A stretch of DNA of 64,000 nt. Origin: Yimella sp. cx-51 (lineage in GTDB: Bacteria > Actinomycetota > Actinomycetes > Actinomycetales > Dermatophilaceae). Made by a program: the position numbers and the translations under genes. Under the pieces are notes generated by a model. The model made no database searches, had not been told where the DNA came from, and saw only the letters and a list, made by a program, of their open reading frames with translations. Below, in pieces: positions 1 through 7,332 of this stretch. The stretch covers positions 372,001 to 436,000 of the forward strand of contig NZ_CP072113.1 in NCBI RefSeq assembly GCF_017654605.1, given 5' to 3'. The stretch's first letter is position 1. The number at the start of each line of letters is the position of its first letter.

Positions 1-570
1 GAGGAGATCAAGGCGCTGATGGCCGAGATGCCGCAGCGGTACCACGCGTTCGTCCTCATCGGCGCATGGTGTGGGCTTCGGTTTGGCGAGATGTCCGAGT
101 TGCGGCGGAGGGACATCGACCTGGTGAGCGGCGTAATTCACGTGCGTCGCGCAGTCGTCTGGGACGGTGGGGAGCCGGTCGTCGGGCCACCGAAGAACGG
201 CCTTGGACGGAGTGTGACGATGCCGCCGCACATGGTCGAGCTCGTCGCTGTGCATATCGAGAAGTTCGCGGCGCCTGGCCCAGACGGGCTGCTGTTCCAC
301 GCGATGAAGGATCCGAGTCGTCAGGTGGGCTCGAACACTGTTCGGCGGCACTGGATCAAGGCGCGCAACGCCGTGGGCCGACCCACTATGCGGGTCCACG
401 ACCTCCGGCACAGCGGCGCGGTGCTCGCAGTGCGGGCGGGTGCCACGGGCAAAGAGACTCAAGACCGCCTGGGCCACCTCAGTGCGGGCGCAGCCGATCG
501 CTATCAGCATGCGGCGCGAGGGCGGGACGCCGAGATCGCGAAGAAGCTGTCTGAGCTGGCTGGGTATTGA
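1..570 (+). CDS. Tyrosine site-specific integrase, 3' part only
   Basis: The frame is open at base 1, so this is the C-terminal catalytic part of a phage- or ICE-type integrase whose N-terminal core-binding domain lies outside the window. It contains the catalytic Arg in box I (CGLRFGEM), a basic stretch at PPKNGLGRS that may hold the active-site Lys, the box II signature HDLRHSGA (H-x-x-R), the LGH motif and the nucleophilic Tyr (DRYQHA). These enzymes catalyse recombination between attP and a chromosomal attB, often a tRNA 3' end. An excisionase-like HTH gene lies at 3191-3385, and a tRNA-Pro bounds the region on the right. The family is clear; which element it mobilises is inference. Confidence 0.9.
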   Translation, partial: EEIKALMAEMPQRYHAFVLIGAWCGLRFGEMSELRRRDIDLVSGVIHVRRAVVWDGGEPVVGPPKNGLGRSVTMPPHMVELVAVHIEKFAAPGPDGLLFHAMKDPSRQVGSNTVRRHWIKARNAVGRPTMRVHDLRHSGAVLAVRAGATGKETQDRLGHLSAGAADRYQHAARGRDAEIAKKLSELAGY

Positions 571-740
571 GCCAATTGACCGGGTTGTGTTGAGGCGGGC
601 TGCGCATAGGCGAAATGACGCAGGAACGACGGCTTTGGGTTCGTGACTGGGGAACCGCCGGTTGACCCAGTTGGTTGCGCGACAAGGCGTGCACCGCGCA
701 CGCAGGCGCGGGGTGAGGCGCACTTTGTGAGACTGCATCG

Positions 741-3014
741 TCAGACGTTTGGCTTGAACACCTGTGTGAGGTGGGCGTATTCATCTGCATCGTAAGCGGG
801 TGGTCCGTTCGTGGCGATCAGCGTCGTGTCCCACGGCCGTGGACCGTCGGGGCGAGGTGTGAGCAGAACGCCGACCGTCCAAGGATAGACCGGACCCAAG
901 GCGCCTGACTTCTTGAGAAAGTCCTGGCGACGAAGCAGCAGCCAGGACCGGTAGAGCTCCTGGTGGTAGTCGGTCAGTTGCGACATGGTAGTGAATGTCA
1001 GCTGGAGGGAGCTCTGGTCAAGGTACATGATCCGATGTTCAACCCGGTGACTATCGGGTGCTGCCTCGGCACATAGAACCAGCCGTCTCAGCAGGAGCCT
1101 GCCTAGCTCGGCGCGTGCTCCGACGGGAACGCGATCGATGTGGGAGAGAAGCGTGATGCGGTCTCTCTCGTTGCCGGTGAAGTCGGTGTCGGCGATGTCC
1201 TCAAGAATCCGCTGGAAGATCGCGTGTCCGAAGGGGTCGGAAGACCCTGCAGGGTCACCCGGGAGGACGGGCATGTTCATGGACTGAGCGCCGATCTCCG
1301 GGATCCAGGCCGGCAACTTCACCGGAGCGGACTCTGCGTCCTTCTCGGCAAGGTCGAGGTACCGGTTGCTCTCTGCACCGAGTTCCAGTGGCTCTTCTTC
1401 ATCGCCAACGCGGTGGATGTAGTCGACGATTGCAGTTGCGGAACGGAGCTGGTTCCACAGGAACTCCCAGTCGCGGCGCGTCAGTACCACGCTGGGACCC
1501 TTGCCATCAGACGCCGGGATAACGCCCGTCGGTGGCGGGTTGGGGTGGTCGATCACAACGACGGGGATCCAGGCAACGGATTTCCCGCGGATCGTGACCG
1601 TGCGCCCTCGCAGGTTCGTCAACTCGACGGTGGGGTTCAGCAATGCGCTCCTTATTGTCCCCCGTGCTTGTCGCAGGCCGCGGGCTGCATTCTTGATCAT
1701 CCATTTCGCCGCCTTTTCCGGGGTATCTGCGGTGACGCCCCGGGCCTTGACCTGGAGGCTAATCCCGCGTGGACCCGCAAGGATCGTCCCGTCACCGAGC
1801 TCGCGAACTCCGCTCCCCTTCGTGAAGACTTTCGGCTGGAGTACGAGATCGCGTAGACCCCACCCGCCGGCAGCGGCTCGAACGGCTTCTTCGACGATCG
1901 TTCCGTCCTGGCTGGCGTCAAGCAGGTCCTGCGCGGCAGCAATCTCGCGCCCTATGACAAACCCGTCCGGTGAAAGGCGCATATACACCAGCGTGCCGTC
2001 GCCGTTGACGTAGGTGGCCATGCTCCTGTCGGAGTCAGCGATAGCAGTCCTGGCGTCGGCTTCTTCGTCGGAACTGCTGAAGTTCACCGGTAGCCACGTG
2101 TTGGCTTTCTCCGTCGGCGTCCCTTCGTCGAGCGCGCGAAGAAGGTCTGCGCGGTAGGGGTCGCTGACGGACCTCTCCAGTCCGTCGATCAGGTGCCGCG
2201 CAATCACAATCAGTCCATGCGAACGGTGGGAGAAGTTGTCGTCCGGGTCGTCGGGCCACGGGCCGGCGTTCAAGATGACGTCGAACGAAACGTTGGGGTT
2301 GCCGGCGAACGACGCCCCGGCCGAGTCTTTGTCGAGTGTGAACCTCGCCAACCGCTTGGGCCGATGAAGAGGACCTGCCGGGTCGATCTCGGTCTCCTCG
2401 ACGCGTACACCGTCTGGAAGCACGGGCATGGCATCGGCTTTGGAGGCCCATGCTGTGAACAACTGAGGCTGCCTGTGGGCGGCTTCCCAAGCATCCAGCG
2501 CCTCGAGCCCGGCTGCCAGATGTGCCATATTCCGAGCGATCCTCCGCGTGGGCTTGGCATCTAGGCGCTCGGTGAACGGCTGTAGAAGCCGGATGGCACG
2601 GATCTGGTCAGGACGCAAACCCCTTAGCTGTCCCTGCCTGGGAAGTGAATCGAACTCCGACGGACTGCGGACTAGCGGCATTTGGTGGATTTCGGGCTCG
2701 ACGAACCCGATCGTGCGGCAGACAGCGTTTGCCGCAGCGTGTACGCAGGCGTCTAGCGCGCCCTTGATGTCGCGGAGGAATGCCGCCATCGCTTCATCCG
2801 CCGCTCGTTGCAGGGAGTAGGAAGGCTCGAAGGAACACCACAATTCACGGACAAGAGGCTCGGGAGAGTCGACCCACGCCGAGAACGGCTGATCAGCGCG
2901 CGTTGAGTTCCAGAGGGCGTTGATGCGAGAGCGGCGGGACTGAGCTCGGGCTAGGTGAGCACGAGCATCCGCGAAGGAGGATCGCGGGTGCATGTCGTCC
3001 GTTGTGATTTCCAC
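741..3014 (-). CDS. Unknown 757-aa island protein with a nuclease-like motif
   Basis: I do not recognise a named family. The protein is 757 aa, apparently soluble, with no signal peptide, membrane segment or P-loop that I can see. Around residues 395-425 it has the pattern RELGDG...ISLQVKAR, an acidic residue followed by Q-x-K about 15 residues later. This is the shape of a PD-(D/E)xK nuclease core, in which the last motif is often QxK. The flanks are largely alpha-helical with many Arg and Asp residues. The predicted start is GTG with a weak ribosome site; an ATG seven codons in (MHPRSS) is an alternative. It lies alone between the integrase and the excisionase-like gene, so it is cargo of the element, and a defence role is possible but unproven. 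Confidence 0.7.
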   Translation of the reverse strand: MEITTDDMHPRSSFADARAHLARAQSRRSRINALWNSTRADQPFSAWVDSPEPLVRELWCSFEPSYSLQRAADEAMAAFLRDIKGALDACVHAAANAVCRTIGFVEPEIHQMPLVRSPSEFDSLPRQGQLRGLRPDQIRAIRLLQPFTERLDAKPTRRIARNMAHLAAGLEALDAWEAAHRQPQLFTAWASKADAMPVLPDGVRVEETEIDPAGPLHRPKRLARFTLDKDSAGASFAGNPNVSFDVILNAGPWPDDPDDNFSHRSHGLIVIARHLIDGLERSVSDPYRADLLRALDEGTPTEKANTWLPVNFSSSDEEADARTAIADSDRSMATYVNGDGTLVYMRLSPDGFVIGREIAAAQDLLDASQDGTIVEEAVRAAAGGWGLRDLVLQPKVFTKGSGVRELGDGTILAGPRGISLQVKARGVTADTPEKAAKWMIKNAARGLRQARGTIRSALLNPTVELTNLRGRTVTIRGKSVAWIPVVVIDHPNPPPTGVIPASDGKGPSVVLTRRDWEFLWNQLRSATAIVDYIHRVGDEEEPLELGAESNRYLDLAEKDAESAPVKLPAWIPEIGAQSMNMPVLPGDPAGSSDPFGHAIFQRILEDIADTDFTGNERDRITLLSHIDRVPVGARAELGRLLLRRLVLCAEAAPDSHRVEHRIMYLDQSSLQLTFTTMSQLTDYHQELYRSWLLLRRQDFLKKSGALGPVYPWTVGVLLTPRPDGPRPWDTTLIATNGPPAYDADEYAHLTQVFKPNV

Positions 3015-3190
3015 TCGGCCAGCATGCCTGAGAGGGCCGACAGTGATCCCGCGACATGATCAGTCGCGATCGATATTGAGCGTATTGCGGCGAAACGCGA
3101 GACCGGTCAGCTTCGGAAGTCGCAGATCGGCGCGCCTTATCGGGGCGGAAGGACGCGCCGTAGTCCGACTTGCGCGACCGTCCACACCCG

Positions 3191-3385
3191 CTACGCGGTT
3201 GGAACGAGCACCATGAGGCGATCCACATCTGTGGGATCGACGCGCAGAACGCGGGGTCCACTGCGGTACGCGGGAAGCTGCCCGGCTGCGATCCTGCGGC
3301 GGAGCGTTCGGATGCTGAGGCCGGTGCGCTCGGCGGCGTCGGCGAGGGACTCGAACTGGCGTCGACTCTTTGTAGAGGTAGTCAT
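3191..3385 (-). CDS. Excisionase-like helix-turn-helix protein
   Basis: A 64-aa protein made almost entirely of one MerR/excisionase-type winged HTH (HTH_17 class). SLADAAERTGLSIRTLRRRI is the recognition helix region, followed by a wing with AYRSGPRVLRVDPTDVDRLM. Such proteins act as recombination directionality factors, as regulators of mobile elements or as small DNA-binding partners. A GGGGAGG ribosome site lies only one base before the ATG, an unusually short spacing. It stands between the unknown 757-aa protein and the restriction operon and fits an element whose integrase lies at the left edge. Excision activity itself is inference. Confidence 0.7.
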   Translation of the reverse strand: MTTSTKSRRQFESLADAAERTGLSIRTLRRRIAAGQLPAYRSGPRVLRVDPTDVDRLMVLVPTA

Positions 3386-3470
3386 ACCTCCCCGAAGGTC
3401 AGGTCGTGCCTCTGGCGGTCACGCCCGGCAAGAAAGATCATGGAGAGGACATCGAATGCCGGGAGGACCC

Positions 3471-3635
3471 ATGGCTGACCGCTCGAAATCACGACCGGCG
3501 ACTCTGCGTCCTCGCGCGCCCGTGTCTCATGCGAACAGGGTCGCCGCGGCGCGCGTGTACATCGCGGCCAGCGCTAAGAGCGGGCAGCCCGTGCCCGATT
3601 GGATACGCGAGCTCGCTGCAGACAAGGACCGCTAG
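3471..3635 (+). CDS. Small basic hypothetical protein (54 aa)
   Basis: A 54-aa reading frame starting at the ATG preceded by GGGAGGA (3461-3467). The N-terminus is basic (MADRSKSRPATLRPRAP). The second half, with ARVYIAASAKSGQPVPDWI, looks like a compact helical segment of the kind found in small actinobacterial mobile-element proteins. No function is assigned. It is divergent from the HTH gene and its last four bases overlap the hsdM stop region, convergently. A well-placed ribosome site is the main support. Confidence 0.5.
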   Translation: MADRSKSRPATLRPRAPVSHANRVAAARVYIAASAKSGQPVPDWIRELAADKDR

Positions 3636-5101
3636 CTGCGCAGTTGCTCTTCCAGAGCCGTTGCTACTGCTTCGAACTCAGCAAGAGCGGCGGTGAGGTC
3701 TTCGACGATCTCGCGGGCGATGACGTCGGGGGAAGGCAGGTTGTCGAGGTCTTCGAGGGAGTCGTCCTTGAGCCAGGTGATGTCGAGGTTCGCCTTGTCG
3801 CGCGCGACGACCTCGTCATACGTGAACGGTTTCCAGCGCTCGGACTCGACACGCTCGGTTGCTGTGTACGCCGCAACGAACTCGTCCAGGTCGGCCCGTC
3901 GCAGCGGGTTCTGCTTCAGCGTGAAGTGCTTGTTGGTGCGCAGGTCGTAGACCCACAGTCGCTCGGTCCACGGCTGCCCGGGGCGGGCGACCTTCTTGTC
4001 GAAGAACAGCACGTTCGCCTTCACGCCCTGGGCGTAAAAGATCCCGGTCGGCAGGCGCAGCATCGTGTGCAGGTCGAAGTCAGCCAGCAGCTTGCGACGG
4101 ATCGTCTCGCCGGCGCCGCCTTCGAAGAGCACGTTGTCGGGCAGCACGACGGCGGCGCGTCCGTTGGTATCGAGGATCGTCGCGATGTGCTGGACGAAGT
4201 TGAGCTGCTTGTTGCTCGTCGTCGCAACGAAGTCCTGCCGCTCGATCTCGCGGTCTTCCCTGACCTCGCGGCCGTCGGCGCCGACCATCGTCAGCGACGA
4301 CTTCCGACCGAACGGCGGGTTCGAGAGCACCACGGACCATCGCCGGCCCGGGTCGGCGATGAGCGAGTCGCGTACTTCGATGAGCGAGTCACCGTTCGAG
4401 GCGCCCATACCGTGGAGTAAGAGGTTCATCGCGGCCAATCGCGCTGTGCCGTCGACCAGTTCGTATCCCGAGGCGAAGCTATCGCGCAGGTGGGCACGCT
4501 GGGTCGGTGTCATCGACTCGGCGCCGCGGGCGGCGTGCTCGTGTGCGACGAGAAGGAAGCCGCCAGTGCCACAGGCGGGGTCGACGACCGTGTCGGCGAC
4601 GGTGGGCTGGATGACGTCAACTATCGCCTGGATCAGGGCGCGGGGTGTGAAGTACTGGCCAGCACCGGACCCCTTGTCCGATGCACCCTTGGACAGCAGT
4701 TCTTCGTAGGCGTCGCCCTTGATGTCGGTGCCGGACTGCGACCAGTTCTCCTTGTCGATCAGGTCGACGACGAGCTGGCGCAGCTTCGCCGGGTCCTGGA
4801 TGCGGTTCTGCGCCTTACGGAAGATCGTGCCGATGACCCCGTCCTCGCGGGCGAGGCCGACGAGGATGCGGGTGTACTCGAACTCGAGTTTGTCGCCCTG
4901 AGCGTCCAGTAGCTTCTGCCACGAGTACTCCTCAGGCACGATCCGCTCCGGCGCCAGCTTCCGCGTCGCTCGTTCGTGCGCCATCTTCAAGAACAGCAGG
5001 TACGTCAGCTGCTCGGTGTACTCGATGACACCGACACCGTCGTCGCGCAGCACATCGCAGTAGGACCAGAGCTTGTCGACCAAGCGGCGTGAGTCAGTCA
5101 T
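3632..5101 (-). CDS. hsdM: Type I restriction-modification methyltransferase subunit HsdM
   Basis: N6-adenine DNA methyltransferase of a type I system; it forms M2S with HsdS to modify the target and M2S-R2 complexes to cut unmodified DNA. It is 489 aa from the ATG at 5101, preceded by GAGGA; a longer frame upstream has no support. The N-terminal HsdM_N helical domain (about 1-125) is followed by YFTPRALIQAIV (150-161), the SAM-binding motif VVDPACGTGGFLL (172-184) and the catalytic NPPF (261-264). It is the last gene of the leftward hsdR-hsdS-GIY-YIG-hsdM operon, about 110 nt after the nuclease gene. All key residues are intact. Confidence 0.95.
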   Translation of the reverse strand: MTDSRRLVDKLWSYCDVLRDDGVGVIEYTEQLTYLLFLKMAHERATRKLAPERIVPEEYSWQKLLDAQGDKLEFEYTRILVGLAREDGVIGTIFRKAQNRIQDPAKLRQLVVDLIDKENWSQSGTDIKGDAYEELLSKGASDKGSGAGQYFTPRALIQAIVDVIQPTVADTVVDPACGTGGFLLVAHEHAARGAESMTPTQRAHLRDSFASGYELVDGTARLAAMNLLLHGMGASNGDSLIEVRDSLIADPGRRWSVVLSNPPFGRKSSLTMVGADGREVREDREIERQDFVATTSNKQLNFVQHIATILDTNGRAAVVLPDNVLFEGGAGETIRRKLLADFDLHTMLRLPTGIFYAQGVKANVLFFDKKVARPGQPWTERLWVYDLRTNKHFTLKQNPLRRADLDEFVAAYTATERVESERWKPFTYDEVVARDKANLDITWLKDDSLEDLDNLPSPDVIAREIVEDLTAALAEFEAVATALEEQLRS

Positions 5102-5212
5102 CGTGTTCCTCGTTGCGTTTGGCGGAAGGTGGCGGCGACGCTCCGTCGCCGCCAGAACTGGCACTCGCGTCTGGGCGCCTCTTGAAGACAAGCGAGGTGC
5201 GCGCATTGGCAC

Positions 5213-6109
5213 TCACTCGACTCCACGGCTTTCCCAGGCCCCGAAGGACCCCTCGGCCGACACCCATTCGACGCGGCCGTTGCAGGAGCGGCCGAGAGCG
5301 ATCGCGCCGGCAGTCGACGGCGAGGAGAAGACGATGTCGCGTGTCACACGCCCGAGTCGGTTCTCCACGACGATCGATCCGTCCGCCAGAAGCCCTTCGT
5401 GCTGGGCGCGGTAACTGGCATACGCCTTCTGCGTGCTGGCCGCCTTGCCGACTCCGTGCCACTCGGGCACGACGACGGAGCCGCTCAGCATGATGAACTC
5501 GCCGTCGACCTGCTGAGCTGATGCGTCAACGCCCTGACGGGCGTTCCGCAAGGCGAAGATCGGCGACTGGCTCGGTGCTGACTGCGCAGCGTCGGGTCGC
5601 GCCGAGCGAACCCGGATCGCGTTCACTCCCAACACGGGTAGGACGATCTGCAGCTGACCGAGGAAGTACTCCATGTCGGACGCGTCCGCCTCCGGCAGGC
5701 GCGGCGTCGGAGGGGCAGTGCCGTTCTCGAGGGTGACCCTTCCGGCCTGGGTTGCGAGCTCGATCAGCCGCGACTCCAGATACCTGCCGTGCGACTTCGT
5801 CAGGTTGGTGTCCTTCGAGGTGATCACCACAACCTGGTTCCAGAACGGCTTGTCCTTGGCGTGGCTGCGCAGCCGGGCGGCAACGACGTCGGCCTCACCG
5901 ACATAGCAGCGGGTGTCGCCGACAGCGGATTCGTCCTCACCGAGCAGGAGGTAAACGCCGGTGCGCTCCGCTTCCTCGCGCCGGAGCAGGTCGGCCAGGT
6001 CGGAGCGGCGTGCAGAGAGGACGTGGCCGGTCCAATTGGTGATCTCGGCCGTCGTGAGCCCACCCGGGGTGCCGTCGACGAGGAACAGCTTCACTTGTTT
6101 GCCGTTCAC
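5213..6109 (-). CDS. GIY-YIG nuclease domain protein with DUF4357, in the hsd operon
   Basis: A 298-aa protein. Residues about 48-125 carry a GIY-YIG fold: TGVYLL (GVY at 51-53), CYVGEA (YVG at 69-71), a downstream Arg in ARLRSHA (around 80-81) and a Glu in LESRLIEL (112), the usual catalytic set. The C-terminus (about 220-290), with FSSPSTAGAIALG and GRVEW, matches the DUF4357 domain often attached to such nucleases. It starts inside the hsdS stop (ATGA overlap), so it is translationally coupled between specificity and methylase subunits. The role is probably a nicking or accessory nuclease of the restriction system. The domain calls are firm; the biological job is unknown. Confidence 0.85.
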   Translation of the reverse strand: MNGKQVKLFLVDGTPGGLTTAEITNWTGHVLSARRSDLADLLRREEAERTGVYLLLGEDESAVGDTRCYVGEADVVAARLRSHAKDKPFWNQVVVITSKDTNLTKSHGRYLESRLIELATQAGRVTLENGTAPPTPRLPEADASDMEYFLGQLQIVLPVLGVNAIRVRSARPDAAQSAPSQSPIFALRNARQGVDASAQQVDGEFIMLSGSVVVPEWHGVGKAASTQKAYASYRAQHEGLLADGSIVVENRLGRVTRDIVFSSPSTAGAIALGRSCNGRVEWVSAEGSFGAWESRGVE

Positions 6110-7332
6110 GCCAGAGCCCCCGCCAGTTCCTCGACGACCTCGTCGTCGGAGCGGCGGCCAGTGAGCTTGCCGCTGAAGGCTGCTGCGAGCACTGCTCGGC
6201 GAAGGTTGTGGGCACGCGCTGTCTGGCTTGAGATCGTCCCTTCCAGACGCGCAATGTCTGCCAGCCGGGTTGACGCATCCTGGACGATCGCCGTCTGGGC
6301 CTCCAGCGAAGGGATGGGGAACTCGATCGGCTTAAGACGAGCGGCAGAGAGGTGGGCAATGTTGGTTGTGATTCGACTCTCGCGCGTGAACCGGCCTGCG
6401 TGCATGTGGCGGCGGAAGACGAGCAGCGCGAACTCGGGCAGAACGTCGGGGCTCGCCTTGAACCGGATCAACGAGTTGGTGAACGCCACGTTGGGCGGTT
6501 CGCCACGATAGAGCGCCGGTCGGCCAAGAAGATCGGGTGTCTGACCTTCGTTCAGGAGAACATCGCCTGGGTGAAGGCGGAAACGCTCAAAGGCGTCGCC
6601 GTCCCAGTGCATCTCCTTGACGTCGGCCGTATCGATTCGATCCTCGAAAACGTTCGCGACGCGAAGGTAAGGTTGCATGTTGGGGCCGGTGTGCCAATCG
6701 GGGTGCCGTTGGCGGCCGAGCTCAACTTTGCCGGCCTCAGCCACGGTCGCGGTACGCCATTCGCTCGGGTAGTTGGCTCGGTCGGGGATCAACTCGAGAA
6801 GCGTGGCCTTCTGCATCGCTCGAAGTCGGCGGCGCGCAGCGGACGCATAATCCGCTGCTGCGTCGAGGCGGGAGAGGTGGTCTTCGAGGATCTCGACGAT
6901 CTGCCGTTGCTCTGCTGGTTCGGGCAACAACACGGGCATGCGCTTCATAGCCGATTGGGTGAGCTTCAGCCGCGTGGTCCCGTTTGCGTAGCCGCGATAG
7001 TCGAACCAGTCGAGGTAGTGCTTCAGGAACCGTCGGTCTACAGGAGCTCTTGCTCTGAGGACATGCGCATGGTTATTCACCCAGGCGGGGCCGTCGACAA
7101 GGTAGGCCTTCGGCTTGTACGGATCGAAGAACGGCACGCCATCTTCCCCGAGCAGAACGAGAGGTTCGTCGAAGATGGCACTATCGATCGAGCCAGCCTG
7201 GCCCGTAGCTCCGTAGTAGGGCACGCGGCCGCCGCGGGCGGCACGCTCGGACGCTTTGACGGGCACGCGGCGAGCGTCAAGCACATCGACAACGTCTGTC
7301 AGCCGCACAGTTGGCCACCGCGGTCCACTCAC
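6106..7332 (-). CDS. hsdS: Type I restriction specificity subunit HsdS
   Basis: The 408-aa DNA-recognition subunit. It has the typical two-fold layout: a first target-recognition domain (about 1-140, with the GRVPYYGATGQAGSID motif), a conserved coiled segment (LPEPAEQRQIVEILEDHLSR, about 145-190), a second recognition domain (about 190-340), and a second conserved helix near the C-terminus (PSLEAQTAIVQDASTRLADI). The two recognition domains set a bipartite target that cannot be read from the sequence. Its start overlaps the hsdR stop by 4 nt and its stop overlaps the GIY-YIG start by 4 nt, so the operon is tightly coupled. Confidence 0.93.
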   Translation of the reverse strand: MSGPRWPTVRLTDVVDVLDARRVPVKASERAARGGRVPYYGATGQAGSIDSAIFDEPLVLLGEDGVPFFDPYKPKAYLVDGPAWVNNHAHVLRARAPVDRRFLKHYLDWFDYRGYANGTTRLKLTQSAMKRMPVLLPEPAEQRQIVEILEDHLSRLDAAADYASAARRRLRAMQKATLLELIPDRANYPSEWRTATVAEAGKVELGRQRHPDWHTGPNMQPYLRVANVFEDRIDTADVKEMHWDGDAFERFRLHPGDVLLNEGQTPDLLGRPALYRGEPPNVAFTNSLIRFKASPDVLPEFALLVFRRHMHAGRFTRESRITTNIAHLSAARLKPIEFPIPSLEAQTAIVQDASTRLADIARLEGTISSQTARAHNLRRAVLAAAFSGKLTGRRSDDEVVEELAGALA

